64,000 nt of DNA from UBA10349 sp003485905. GTDB taxonomy: Bacteria; Pseudomonadota; Gammaproteobacteria; Arenicellales; Arenicellaceae. The notes under the pieces were generated by a model, which saw only the letters and a list, made by a program, of their open reading frames with translations, was not told the origin of the DNA and did no database searches. Position 1 is the stretch's first letter, and the number at the start of each line of letters is the position of its first letter. Where the stretch lies: contig CALSLL010000006.1 in the NCBI GenBank assembly GCA_943787185.1, positions 186,001-250,000 of the forward strand. Direction: 5' to 3'. This document shows positions 8,826 to 17,877 of this stretch, piece by piece. A program made the translations under genes and the position numbers.

Positions 8826-10121
8826 TCATTTAGTCGCTGACATCTCTCGAGCAATCGCTCGGTGTCCAATGTCGGTTCGCACATAGGCGCCGTTCCAACT
8901 AATTTTATCGACCGACTCGTAAGCTAATCGCTGCGCTTCCCTGACACTATTTCCGAGCGCAGTAACACACAGAACACGGCCACCATTTGTAACCACCGCA
9001 CTTCCATCCATGCTAGTACCAGCATGGAACACCTTTACAGAATTTGTATCTGCCTCAGCCAGCCCAGATATTTCATCTCCTTTCGAATAAGATTCGGGAT
9101 ACCCACCGGCGGCCATTACTACTCCTAAGGCTACTCGGCTATCCCATTCAACGCTCGCATGATCCAATCCACCATCTACAGCGGCTCCACATAACTCTGC
9201 CAAATCTGACTTTAGACGCATCATTATCGGCTGTGTTTCCGGGTCCCCAAATCGACAATTGTATTCTATGACTCGCGCGATACCATCATGCCCAATCATC
9301 AACCCAGCATAAAGAAATCCAGTATAAGGCAAGCCATCAGCTGCCATTCCCGCAACCGTTGGCTCAATTATGTCGCTCATAACCTGATCAAATATTTCAG
9401 GGGTCACCACCGGTGCAGGCGAATAAGCACCCATACCTCCTGTGTTGGGTCCAGTATCACCATCGTCTCTGGCCTTATGATCCTGAGAGGTCGCAAGGGG
9501 TAGAATATTTTTACCGTCAACCATTACGATAAAGCTAGCTTCTTCACCAGCCAAGTACTCTTCGATCACCACTCGCGCGCCTGCATCGCCGAACTTATTG
9601 TCAATTAACATATCACGGGCCGCCGCACGGGCCTGCTCTAACGTGCTAGCAACAATCACACCTTTCCCTGCCGCCAGCCCGTCTGCTTTAATTACAATTG
9701 GCGCACCAACCTCATCAATATATGTACAGGCCTGATCTGCATCGGTAAAGGTTTGATAAGAACCTGTCGGAATATTGTGGCGTGCTAAAAAATCTTTAGT
9801 AAAGGCCTTCGAACCTTCCAGTTGCGCCGCGCCTGCGCTTGGCCCGAAGCAGCGCAACCCAGCCGCAGCAAACCGATCTACAACACCCATCACCAACGGC
9901 GCCTCCGGCCCGACAATCGTTAAATCTACTTTCTCTTTTTTGGCTACTGTCAACAGAGAATCGATATCTTCTGCTGAAACAGAAATATTCTGCATTTTAG
10001 GCTCACTTCCTGAACCTGCATTACCGGGTGCGAGTAGTACATTGTCAACGTTCTTGTCCTGCGCCAATTTCCAGGCCAAAGCATGTTCGCGACCACCACC
10101 ACCTATCACTAATACCTTCAT
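8826..10121 (-). CDS. purD: Phosphoribosylamine-glycine ligase PurD
   Basis: GAR synthetase, joining glycine to phosphoribosylamine with ATP in purine synthesis. At 431 residues it has the ATP-grasp order: N-terminal LVIGGGGREHALAWKL, the FGPSAGAAQLEGSKAF segment, KADGLAAGKGVIVA, MGAYSPAPV and YNCRFGDPETQ. Its stop is 10 bases before the chosen thyA GTG, and the thyA ribosome site overlaps the purD end. Usually purD follows purH; here purH is absent and an 89-base gap separates purD from the VOC gene upstream in the window. Confidence 0.97.
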   Translation of the reverse strand: MKVLVIGGGGREHALAWKLAQDKNVDNVLLAPGNAGSGSEPKMQNISVSAEDIDSLLTVAKKEKVDLTIVGPEAPLVMGVVDRFAAAGLRCFGPSAGAAQLEGSKAFTKDFLARHNIPTGSYQTFTDADQACTYIDEVGAPIVIKADGLAAGKGVIVASTLEQARAAARDMLIDNKFGDAGARVVIEEYLAGEEASFIVMVDGKNILPLATSQDHKARDDGDTGPNTGGMGAYSPAPVVTPEIFDQVMSDIIEPTVAGMAADGLPYTGFLYAGLMIGHDGIARVIEYNCRFGDPETQPIMMRLKSDLAELCGAAVDGGLDHASVEWDSRVALGVVMAAGGYPESYSKGDEISGLAEADTNSVKVFHAGTSMDGSAVVTNGGRVLCVTALGNSVREAQRLAYESVDKISWNGAYVRTDIGHRAIAREMSATK

Positions 10122-10210
10122 CGATTTTCAGTTGCCATGTAAATAAACCCTCTTTTTACGGCAATCAAAGGTTACCGTGGTGCTGAATAAATGTCGCAGT
10201 CAGCGTCTTT

Positions 10211-10609
10211 TTAACAATTTTTACCAGATATTGGCGGATGAAAAATGACCTGAATTGTATTTCCTTCTGGATCAGCGCAATAATAACTACGAGCTCCATC
10301 GCGATGCGTTTTTGGCTCGTTATGCAAGACTACCCCATGCTCTTTCATATAATTATACCAATGCGTGACGTCATCGATATCATCAATAATTATCCCAATA
10401 TGATCCAACGCTTGCAGACCAGCTCTAGAAGCGATCGGCACCCTGTGGAGCGCCAAATTATCAACACCACTGCATAAATAGGCATTATCCTCATCCGGCT
10501 TCCACTCAAGCTCAAAACCAAGAACATCTGTATAAAAACGCTCCATGCCTTCGAGGTCTATAACGTTTAGAGCGACATGTCGCAGTCCCGCATGGCTCGG
10601 TCGTAACAT
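10211..10609 (-). CDS. VOC-superfamily (glyoxalase/dioxygenase-like) protein
   Basis: A 132-residue protein of the vicinal-oxygen-chelate fold. It opens with GLRHVALNVIDLEGMERFYTDVLGFE, the usual first beta-alpha-beta-beta-beta module (shown here across residues 8-33), and has LDHIGIIIDDIDDV in the second module and YYCADPEGNTIQVIF at the end. Metal-ligand positions (His near residue 11, His near 70 and Glu near 118) are present. I chose ATG 10609, overlapping the osmC-type gene stop in TGATG, over a TTG at 10612. Substrate unknown; it could be a glyoxalase, dioxygenase or binding protein. Confidence 0.8.
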   Translation of the reverse strand: MLRPSHAGLRHVALNVIDLEGMERFYTDVLGFELEWKPDEDNAYLCSGVDNLALHRVPIASRAGLQALDHIGIIIDDIDDVTHWYNYMKEHGVVLHNEPKTHRDGARSYYCADPEGNTIQVIFHPPISGKNC

Positions 10610-11019
10610 CAAACTAACTCGTAGCTATGGGTAATGTCAGCAGTTTTGCCAATCATAATTGATGCAGAACAGTATTTTTCTGCTGACAACTCAACTGCAC
10701 GCTTAACCAAACCGTCCTTTAAACCTTCACCACTTACTCGAAAGTGCATATTTACCGTAACGAATACCTTAGGATCTTCATCAGCTCTCTCCGCCTGTAA
10801 CTCACACTCGCAAGTAGCGACATCCTGCCGACCTTTGCGCAGTATATGCACTACGTCAAAAGAAGCGCAGCCGCCCATTCCGATCAGAACGGCCTCCATC
10901 GGACGAATGCCGTTATCCTGACCGCCATATTCTGCAGGGCCATCCATCACAATACTATGACCACTGCCGGCGGCGCCTTCAAAGCTAACCCCGTCTATTA
11001 ATTTTATAGTTGCTTGCAT
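10609..11019 (-). CDS. OsmC/Ohr-family protein
   Basis: A 136-residue OsmC-fold protein. The two redox Cys of the family are present (GGCASFDVV near residue 52 and KYCSAS near 118), so thiol-peroxidase activity is possible. It resembles the YhfA-type subgroup rather than Ohr. It starts 7 bases after trpC with a GAGGAT ribosome site and overlaps the VOC gene. In Pseudomonas an OsmC-type gene also lies downstream of trpGDC, but after the crp/vfr gene, which is missing here. Function not established. Confidence 0.85.
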   Translation of the reverse strand: MQATIKLIDGVSFEGAAGSGHSIVMDGPAEYGGQDNGIRPMEAVLIGMGGCASFDVVHILRKGRQDVATCECELQAERADEDPKVFVTVNMHFRVSGEGLKDGLVKRAVELSAEKYCSASIMIGKTADITHSYELV

Positions 11020-11026
11020 AATATCC

Positions 11027-11836
11027 TCAGTAAAACAGACGAGTTAACTCAGCACCCGGGTCGTCAGCTCGCATAAAGGCCTCCCCGACTAGAAACGTAT
11101 TAACCATATGATCCCTCATATAACGCACATTGTCTTTGGTATGAATACCACTTTCAGTTACGACAATTCGATCTATCGGGATTTGGGAAAGCAGACGGGT
11201 TGTTGTCTCCAACGATGTCTCAAAGGTACGGAGGTCTCGATTATTAATCCCAATAAGGCGCGTGTCCAATGCTAAAGCACGTTGTAATTCTTGATCATCA
11301 TGTATCTCAACTAGCACGTCCATATCAAGCTCGCGCGCGAGCCCAACCATCGAGTGAAGCAGCTCATCTTCAAGCACAGCAACAATCAGCAAAATACAGT
11401 CTGCTCCTAGCGATCTGGCCTCCCATACCTGCCACTCATCAATCATAAAATCCTTGCGCAGAACAGGTAATTCACAAGCGTCTCTTGCCTGCCTCAGATA
11501 GGCATTAGTACCTTGAAAAAAATGTTGGTCCGTTAAAACAGATAAACAAGTAGCACCTCCTTGTTGATAACTTGCAGCGATCTCTGCCGGAAAAAAGTTT
11601 TCTCGAATGACGCCTTTGCTTGGGGAGGCTTTCTTTACTTCTGCTATAACTGCCGGTCTTTTATTAGATAGCGTAGATTCAATACTTTGTACAAACCCTC
11701 GGGCGCCCGATTGCTGCGACACCGCGCGCTCTAATTCACTAAGAGCGCACGCAGCCTTAGCGTCAAGTAATTCCTGCTGCTTATATTTGACAATGCGACT
11801 CAACGCATTATCGGCTTCAAGATTTGCCAAATGCAT
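11027..11836 (-). CDS. trpC: Indole-3-glycerol-phosphate synthase TrpC
   Basis: Closes the indole ring from carboxyphenylamino-deoxyribulose phosphate in tryptophan synthesis. At 269 residues it is monofunctional, not fused to TrpF. Motifs: IAEVKKASPSKGVIRENF (residues about 64-81), LSVLTDQHFFQG, VLRKDFMIDEWQ, GINNRDLRTF and VTESGIHTKDNV near the end. AGGACG precedes the ATG. Follows trpD by 24 bases; last enzyme gene of the trp group. trpF, trpA and trpB are not in the window. Confidence 0.97.
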   Translation of the reverse strand: MHLANLEADNALSRIVKYKQQELLDAKAACALSELERAVSQQSGARGFVQSIESTLSNKRPAVIAEVKKASPSKGVIRENFFPAEIAASYQQGGATCLSVLTDQHFFQGTNAYLRQARDACELPVLRKDFMIDEWQVWEARSLGADCILLIVAVLEDELLHSMVGLARELDMDVLVEIHDDQELQRALALDTRLIGINNRDLRTFETSLETTTRLLSQIPIDRIVVTESGIHTKDNVRYMRDHMVNTFLVGEAFMRADDPGAELTRLFY

Positions 11837-11860
11837 TACGTCGTCCTATTAACCAATCGC

Positions 11861-12877
11861 CTAAATACTATTAGTAAACGCAACGAACTGATCCCGTACT
11901 AATAACGCTGAGCCATCGGCAATCACCTGCTCTGCTTTTGTTACTCCATCTTTTAGAGACTCCACTAATCCGGACACGTAAATACCCGCCCCTGCGTTCA
12001 TCACTACAGCATCGCGCGCGGGTCCTGCTCGATTTTCCAATACTTGATTAATCATTTGCAAAGACTGCTGTGCATCATCAACCTTAATTTGATCAATAGA
12101 ACCTCCTCGCAGTCCAAAATCAGAAGGCGATATGGTTTCCTCTTTTATTACGCCATGTCTCAATTCCGCTATTTTAGTTGGTGCCGCAATTGAGATTTCG
12201 TCAATACCGTCCTCTGAGCACACTACCAGGGCATGGTGGCTTCCCAGCCTGGCCAGTACTTGTGCTATTGGTAGAACCAAATCAGATGAGAACACGCCTA
12301 CAACCTGTCGTCTAACATTGGCCGGGTTTGTTAGTGGCCCCAAAACATTAAAAACCGTACGCACAGCCATTTCTTTCCGTGGCCCAATTGCATGTTTCAT
12401 GGCGCCGTGATGATTTGGTGCGAACATAAAACCTACATGAGTACTTTTCACCGATTCAGCTACCTGCTGTGCTGATAAATTCAAATTTGCCCCTGCGGCC
12501 TCCAATAAGTCGGCGCTACCCGAACTACTAGAAACAGAACGATTCCCATGTTTCGCGACGTATGCACCAGCCGCCCCAGCAACAAACGTACTGGCAGTCG
12601 ATATATTAAAAGTTTTCGCACCATCGCCCCCAGTACCCACAATATCGATCAAGTTTGGTACATCCAGCTCAACATGACTGGCCAAGGATGACATTACCTC
12701 AGCAGCAGCCGTAATCTCTTCAACGGTCTCACCCTTCATGCGCAAACCGACCAAAAATCCGCCAATTTGTGCTGGCGTCGCTTCCCCTGTCATTAGCTGT
12801 GTCATTACCGATTGCATTTCTTCTGCGGATAGATCTTTTTTGTCTAATACTCTCGCTATCGCTTGTTGAATCTTCAT
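11861..12877 (-). CDS. trpD: Anthranilate phosphoribosyltransferase TrpD
   Basis: Adds phosphoribosyl from PRPP to anthranilate. The PRPP-binding GTGGDGAKTFNIST stretch and KHGNRSVSSSSGSADLLEA follow the family closely, and FAPNHHGAMKHA with GPLTNPA come next. I chose ATG 12877 (338 aa, about family length) with a GAAGAGAG ribosome site over a GTG at 12922, which would add 15 unrelated residues. It begins 50 bases after trpG. Confidence 0.97.
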   Translation of the reverse strand: MKIQQAIARVLDKKDLSAEEMQSVMTQLMTGEATPAQIGGFLVGLRMKGETVEEITAAAEVMSSLASHVELDVPNLIDIVGTGGDGAKTFNISTASTFVAGAAGAYVAKHGNRSVSSSSGSADLLEAAGANLNLSAQQVAESVKSTHVGFMFAPNHHGAMKHAIGPRKEMAVRTVFNVLGPLTNPANVRRQVVGVFSSDLVLPIAQVLARLGSHHALVVCSEDGIDEISIAAPTKIAELRHGVIKEETISPSDFGLRGGSIDQIKVDDAQQSLQMINQVLENRAGPARDAVVMNAGAGIYVSGLVESLKDGVTKAEQVIADGSALLVRDQFVAFTNSI

Positions 12878-12927
12878 GTTTGGTCTCTCTTCGCTATTAA
12901 TTCCTAAGGGCAATCGCAACACTTACT

Positions 12928-13491
12928 CTACATTTCAAGAAAGTTCTGTAGCAAGCGGTGACCATGTTCCGTCAAAATAGACTCCGGATGATATTGCACG
13001 CCTACTAATTGCATCTCGCGGTGACGTAACCCCATAATCTCTCCATCGCTAGTCCAGGCCGTCACTTCAAATTCTGCGGGTAAACTTTTACGTTCAACAA
13101 CCAGCGAGTGGTAACGCGTAACCCGATATGGCGATGGGATATTCGCAAAAAGTTCTGACCCATTATGCTCTACCATTGATGTTTTTCCGTGCATGACATC
13201 TATGGCATGTACTATTTTTCCGCCAAATGCCTGCCCGATGCTCTGATGACCCAGGCAAACGCCCATTAGAGGAACTTTACCCGCAAAATACTTTATAACC
13301 TCTAGTGATACTCCAGCCGAGTCAGGGGTGCCTGGCCCCGGAGAGACCATAATTCGATCTGGTGAGAGTTTAGCGATCTCGGCCACAGATATTTCATCAT
13401 TGCGGAAAGTACGAACCTCTTCCCCAAGCTCGCCAAGATACTGAACAAGGTTATAGGTAAATGAATCGTAGTTATCAATCATAACTAACAT
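12928..13491 (-). CDS. trpG: Anthranilate synthase component II (glutamine amidotransferase) TrpG
   Basis: Supplies ammonia from glutamine to TrpE. At 187 residues it is a stand-alone class I amidotransferase: MIDNYDSFTYNLVQYL at the N terminus, the nucleophile Cys in GVCLGHQSIGQAFGG, and the His-Glu of the triad in VQYHPESILT. The start ATG overlaps the trpE stop in TAATG, so the two subunits are translationally coupled. It could also serve p-aminobenzoate synthesis with a PabB elsewhere, as in several bacteria; that is inference. Confidence 0.96.
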   Translation of the reverse strand: MLVMIDNYDSFTYNLVQYLGELGEEVRTFRNDEISVAEIAKLSPDRIMVSPGPGTPDSAGVSLEVIKYFAGKVPLMGVCLGHQSIGQAFGGKIVHAIDVMHGKTSMVEHNGSELFANIPSPYRVTRYHSLVVERKSLPAEFEVTAWTSDGEIMGLRHREMQLVGVQYHPESILTEHGHRLLQNFLEM

Positions 13492-15023
13492 TATTCAGTT
13501 CCTCCGTTCTCTTGATTCATCCTATCGCTACTAGATCGCTTCAACCGCCCTAAACCATTACCAGCCATCTCAACGGCCGCCATTATCGCCTTACGCTTTT
13601 TCAACGTTTCCTTCCACTCGTATAGCGGCACAGAATCCGCCACAATTCCTCCTCCGGCTTGCAAGAACAAACGACCGTCTTTAACAACTGCAGTACGTAT
13701 AGCTATTGCGGTGTCCATATTCCCATTCCAACCTATATACCCAACAGCGCCACTGTATATACCGCGTTTGACTGGCTCAAGTTCATTTATAATTTCCATC
13801 GCACGGATTTTCGGCGCCCCACTTACGGTTCCTGCGGGAAAGGTCGCTTTAAACACATCGATCGAATCCATGCCTTCACGTAAATATCCTTCAACGTTTG
13901 AAACAATATGCATGACGTGGGAATAGCGCTCAATAATAAATTCGTCAGTTAGATTAACACTACCAATTTCTGCAATACGACCGACGTCATTACGACCAAG
14001 GTCAATTAGCATCAAATGCTCCGCACGCTCTTTGGGATCCGCCAGCAATTCCTGTTCTAGCGCGATATCCTCTTCAACAGTTTTGCCGCGTCGCCGGGTA
14101 CCGGCAATCGGGCGAACCGTTACCTTATTGTTTTCCTGTCGAACGAGTATTTCTGGTGAGGATCCAATTATTTGAAATTCCCCCATGTTCATAAAATACA
14201 TATAGGGAGATGGGTTAATTGTTCGCAGTGCCCGATATAGATCTATCGATGCAGAGGTATATTCCATCTCTATCCTTTGAGATAAAACCACCTGCATAAT
14301 TTCACCATCGCGAATGTACTCACGACACTGCTCAACAGCCTGCTCAAATTCATCCTGCAAAAAATGTACTTTATATGGCGGCTCAGTAGTAGATTCACGT
14401 TGCTCGCCAATTGCAACTCCTAGACTCTGTTGTAAGCCTAGCCTTACGGTATCCAACCTGGCGTGCGCTGCCTCAAAATCATCTGAGTCTCTTAAGTCAA
14501 CCAGCGTAACCATAAAAACCTTACCTGTAAGGTTGTCGAAAACCACGACGTCTTTCGACACAAGCAGCATAATGTCAGGCGCACCAATGGCATCAGGTTT
14601 ATTTTGGTTAGCGAGCCGGCCTTCAATATAGGCAATACTCTCATAACCAAAAAACCCGACCAGTCCACCGAACATCTCGGGCAAACCATCGACGGGTGCC
14701 ACGCGATATGAGTTTTGTAGCTTACGAACTTCTTCGAGTGGATCCACTGCCTCAAAACTTTCGACCTGAACGCCGTCAATTTCACGGGAAATTGCATTGC
14801 CGAAAACCCGAAATACTTCCTTGGCTGGTAATCCAATAATTGAATATCGACCCCACTCATCGCCACCCACAACCGACTCAAACAGGTATGTATAAGGGGC
14901 GTCAGCCAGCTTCAAATATGTGCTAACCGGGGTATCTAAATCTGCCAGTGTCTCCATCACTAGCGGTATATGGGTGTAGCCCTGCTGGACTAACGCGAGA
15001 AGATCATCTTTTTCTATATTCAT
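13491..15023 (-). CDS. trpE: Anthranilate synthase component I TrpE
   Basis: Makes anthranilate from chorismate with TrpG. At 510 residues it has the N-terminal regulatory region with YLFESVVGGDEWGRYSIIG (an LFES form of the Trp-binding LLES motif) and the C-terminal chorismate-binding domain with RPIAGTRRRG, LMLIDLGRNDVGR, HIVSNVEGYL and FPAGTVSGAPKIRAMEII. A GGTGA ribosome site is 6 bases before ATG. A Trp-rich leader ORF lies 39 bases upstream, so it is probably controlled by tryptophan supply. Confidence 0.97.
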   Translation of the reverse strand: MNIEKDDLLALVQQGYTHIPLVMETLADLDTPVSTYLKLADAPYTYLFESVVGGDEWGRYSIIGLPAKEVFRVFGNAISREIDGVQVESFEAVDPLEEVRKLQNSYRVAPVDGLPEMFGGLVGFFGYESIAYIEGRLANQNKPDAIGAPDIMLLVSKDVVVFDNLTGKVFMVTLVDLRDSDDFEAAHARLDTVRLGLQQSLGVAIGEQRESTTEPPYKVHFLQDEFEQAVEQCREYIRDGEIMQVVLSQRIEMEYTSASIDLYRALRTINPSPYMYFMNMGEFQIIGSSPEILVRQENNKVTVRPIAGTRRRGKTVEEDIALEQELLADPKERAEHLMLIDLGRNDVGRIAEIGSVNLTDEFIIERYSHVMHIVSNVEGYLREGMDSIDVFKATFPAGTVSGAPKIRAMEIINELEPVKRGIYSGAVGYIGWNGNMDTAIAIRTAVVKDGRLFLQAGGGIVADSVPLYEWKETLKKRKAIMAAVEMAGNGLGRLKRSSSDRMNQENGGTE

Positions 15024-15038
15024 TGTTCATCACCAAAT

Positions 15039-15073
15039 AAAAAACCAAAGGAAAGCAGTGCACTAGCTGTTTC
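15039..15073 (-). promoter_or_regulatory. Possible trp attenuator hairpin
   Basis: Minus strand: a 7-bp stem with one bulged C (15067-15073 with 15051-15058), an 8-base loop, then T-rich sequence with six T at 15039-15044. The 5' arm lies in the last codons of the leader ORF. The stem is only moderately stable and the T run is separated from it by about six bases, so it is a weaker terminator than usual. Confidence 0.4.
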
Positions 15074-15119
15074 GCCAACATGCTCGCCATATCCAGTTTT
15101 GTGATTTGATAATGATCAT
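15063..15119 (-). CDS. trpL: Putative trp operon leader peptide (TrpL)
   Basis: A complete 18-codon ORF from ATG 15119 to TAG 15063 with Trp at positions 9, 11 and 15, lying just upstream of trpE on the same strand. Trp is otherwise rare, so three in 18 codons placed here is the classic signature of ribosome-mediated attenuation. The start has only a weak AGAGAAGA ribosome site. A hairpin (15051-15073) overlaps the end of the ORF and is followed by a run of six T. The remaining space (39 bases) is short for the standard E. coli arrangement, so the detailed mechanism is unclear. Confidence 0.6.
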   Translation of the reverse strand: MIIIKSQNWIWRACWRNS

Positions 15120-15162
15120 TCTTCTCTGCTTAGTATTACTCGTTATTTACTATCTTATTCAT

Positions 15163-15846
15163 CTAAAGTCCGACCAGCGCTGGGATTTCAGTGAACCGGC
15201 GTATGATTGCCGTTACGTTCGCTTTCGTCAAGTCCAATCCTTGGGTATAACCCCAACTGGCTGCCAAAATAGGCATCCCGATCGCATTTGCAGCGCCAAT
15301 GTCGCTTGCCGAATCTCCGACCATGACTGTTTGGTCAATCGACACCGATAGTTGGGCGCACGCATATACTAACGGACCTGGGTCTGGCTTTTTAACGGCC
15401 AGCGAGTCGCCCCCGACAACAACGCTAAAAAAAGACCTCAGGCCTGCTTCAGTCAATAATTTCTCTGCTAGTAGCACAGGTTTATTCGTTACCACTGCCA
15501 ATCTAATATCGTGATCACCCAAAGATTGCAACGTTTCGCGAACACCTGGGTAGAGCTGAGAGGACTCAAAAACCCGTTTAGAGTAATATTTTTTAAAGGC
15601 CGTATACAATTCATCAAACTCCAAAAATTGAAGTTCAGATCTCGTGGTATCTACAATTTCGATACCACATATTGCACGAACTAAAAGCTTCTCTGCGCCA
15701 TTGCCAATCCAACTGCGTATTTGCTCAATATTTCTGACTGGCAGACCAAAATCTGACAGCGCTAGGTTCACAGCGTCAGCAAGATCAGACACGCTATCCA
15801 CCAAGGTACCATCAAGATCGAATAGAATTGCTGAAGGTTTTTGCAT
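15163..15846 (-). CDS. gph: Phosphoglycolate phosphatase (HAD family) Gph
   Basis: Hydrolyses 2-phosphoglycolate produced during DNA repair. The HAD motifs are in order: DLDGTLVDS (I) near residue 10, VVTNKP (II), KKPDPGPL (III) and MVGDSASDIGAANAIG (IV). The 227-residue length and the rpe-gph-trpE order, as in Pseudomonas, support Gph over other HAD phosphatases. A GCGG-type ribosome site precedes the ATG; 112 bases separate it from rpe. Confidence 0.93.
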   Translation of the reverse strand: MQKPSAILFDLDGTLVDSVSDLADAVNLALSDFGLPVRNIEQIRSWIGNGAEKLLVRAICGIEIVDTTRSELQFLEFDELYTAFKKYYSKRVFESSQLYPGVRETLQSLGDHDIRLAVVTNKPVLLAEKLLTEAGLRSFFSVVVGGDSLAVKKPDPGPLVYACAQLSVSIDQTVMVGDSASDIGAANAIGMPILAASWGYTQGLDLTKANVTAIIRRFTEIPALVGL

Positions 15847-15958
15847 CCGCTTTAATAATAGCGCAAACCAAATCAGCCGGCATGCAACTCGAAAATATTC
15901 GGCTTTGCTTTAAGCCCGCCCGTAACAACATTTCACTAAAGTCGTTATCTACAGCTGG

Positions 15959-16621
15959 TCAGCTCATTTCTGCCCGCATTTTTTTTATAACATCAGCGTA
16001 ATCGTTCTCGTCAAAAATAGCCGACCCAGAGACAAACGTATCTGCGCCCGCAGCCGCTATTTCGCCAATATTCTCAACTTTAATCCCGCCATCGACTTCG
16101 AGACGAATATCCTTCCCAGATTGATCGATCATCGAACGAAGTGCTCGAACTTTTTCTGTAACATATGGAATATAGGACTGACCACCAAACCCTGGATTAA
16201 CAGACATCAGTAATACCATGTCCAGTTGATCAAGAACCAGCTCAATAGTACTAAGCGGAGTCGCTGGATTTAGCACTAAGCCGCATTTACAGCCTGCCTC
16301 ACGGATAAGTTGCAATGTCCGATCTACATGCTGTGATGCTTCGGGATGAAAGGTTATGTAACTAGCTCCCGCGCTTGCGAAATCAGCAATCAATCCATCT
16401 ACGGGGCTAACCATTAAATGAACGTCAATCGGTACTGTAATACCGTAATCACGCAACGCCGCGCAAACCATTGGTCCGATCGTAAGGTTAGGCACGAAAT
16501 GATTATCCATTACATCGAAATGAACCCAGTCAGCACCAGCGGAAAGCACTGCATCGACATCTTCACCCAGACGCGCGAAATCAGCAGACAAAATAGAAGG
16601 GGCGATTATTTTTTGTGACAT
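15959..16621 (-). CDS. rpe: Ribulose-phosphate 3-epimerase Rpe
   Basis: Interconverts ribulose-5-P and xylulose-5-P in the pentose phosphate pathway. The 220-residue TIM barrel shows IAPSILSADFARLGED, HFDVMDNHFVPNLTIGP with the metal/catalytic His and Asp, DVHLMV, LLMSVNPGFGGQSYI, and LEVDGGIKVENI followed by AGADTFVSGSAIF. It stands upstream of gph and trpE in an order conserved in Pseudomonas. Confidence 0.97.
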   Translation of the reverse strand: MSQKIIAPSILSADFARLGEDVDAVLSAGADWVHFDVMDNHFVPNLTIGPMVCAALRDYGITVPIDVHLMVSPVDGLIADFASAGASYITFHPEASQHVDRTLQLIREAGCKCGLVLNPATPLSTIELVLDQLDMVLLMSVNPGFGGQSYIPYVTEKVRALRSMIDQSGKDIRLEVDGGIKVENIGEIAAAGADTFVSGSAIFDENDYADVIKKMRAEMS

Positions 16622-16785
16622 TCTATGGTCTTCTCAGTAGCGCTCTATGCACTTAAGTGAGCGAGTAATTTCTAATAATGCACTTACTTTACCAGTAATA
16701 TTAGTGCTTTTCTGCCCCCCTACTGATCAACCGATAATTTATTATCTATCTGTAGAGCACCACAATCCTGTTTAATCATAAATTC

Positions 16786-17691
16786 TTATTCGTTTGAAAC
16801 CCCATGAGGAACATGGCCAGTTGGTACATGCTTACTCGCTGACTCGCAATGCCCCTGTTGGTCATCAAAAAATATATCTGCACCCAGTTTTTGAAGAAAT
16901 TCCCCTTTATCAAGCCCACCCAAGAATACAGCTTCATCAATTCTAATATTCCAAGCCCGTAAAGTTCGAATCACACGTTCATGCGCAGGCGCTGCACGAG
17001 CCGTTACTAAAGCCGTGCGAATAGGAGACTGATCGGGCGGAAAGTCCGATTGAATAGCGTGAATTGCCGCCAGCACATTTTTAAACGGCCCACCGGGCAA
17101 GGGATGTTTCGCCGATGCCACTTCCGATTCAGTAAAAGCATCAAGGCCCTTCTGTTTGTAAATTCGTTCCGCCTCATCAGAAAAAAGTACCGCGTCACCG
17201 TCAAACGCCATCACTAGCTTTTCGGTTTCTCTTGCATCATTGCCGACAGAAGATGGCAATATTGTCGCAGCCGCGTACCCAGCATTTAATGTTTCTCCAA
17301 CATCACTTGGATCATTCGACAAAAACAGGTCCGCTGCAAATGGCTCGACATAACGAAACGGACTAGCGCCACTGGTAAACACAGCACGGGTTATAGGCAA
17401 TTCATAATGCGTAATAGAATTGAATATTCTGAGGCCTGTATCTGCAGAATTTCTAGATAATAGAATTACCTCAACACGATCACGAGGTTCACCCATTCCA
17501 TTTAGACCTAAAAGTTTGGTAACAAGCCGGTAGGCCCCACCGGGTTCCAGGACCTCGTTCTCGTGATCAATTTGGTATTGCCAATAGGCTTCAACGCCCT
17601 GCTCGATATACACCTTGTGGCTTGCTTCTAAGTCAAAAAGCGCTCTAGACGAAATAGCGATAACAAGACGTTGATTAGATTCTTCAGACAT
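16786..17691 (-). CDS. 5'-nucleotidase (cytosolic type, PF06189-like)
   Basis: A 301-residue protein resembling the cytosolic 5'-nucleotidase family related to vertebrate NT5C1. It starts with VIAISSRALFDLEASHKVY and GVEAYWQYQIDHENEVLEPG, has VILLSRNSADTGLRIFNSI, LFLSNDPSDV and FDGDAVLFSDEAE in the middle (acidic HAD-like residues), and FFDDQQGHCE near the end. Expected to dephosphorylate nucleoside monophosphates. It sits between rpe and the recombination genes with no obvious partner; gaps of 164 and 186 bases on either side hold nothing I recognise. Confidence 0.85.
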   Translation of the reverse strand: MSEESNQRLVIAISSRALFDLEASHKVYIEQGVEAYWQYQIDHENEVLEPGGAYRLVTKLLGLNGMGEPRDRVEVILLSRNSADTGLRIFNSITHYELPITRAVFTSGASPFRYVEPFAADLFLSNDPSDVGETLNAGYAAATILPSSVGNDARETEKLVMAFDGDAVLFSDEAERIYKQKGLDAFTESEVASAKHPLPGGPFKNVLAAIHAIQSDFPPDQSPIRTALVTARAAPAHERVIRTLRAWNIRIDEAVFLGGLDKGEFLQKLGADIFFDDQQGHCESASKHVPTGHVPHGVSNE

Positions 17692-17877
17692 TTCCGAGCT
17701 TACAACTTAATAATTAAAGTGGCCTTAAGGTCATTGTAAATATGAGCCAAGTATTCCAAATACAAGCCCAAGGACGTTGATTCCAATTTGTCACAATTGA
17801 TGATTTAGTGGCCTTTAAACACATATAAAAGCTATTAAATAACGCGTCACTAGGAGTACGCAATCCACTAGTATCCG

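Noticed and set aside
9775..10146. 123-residue plus-strand ORF over the start of purD
   Set aside because: Antisense to purD; purD is clearly coding.
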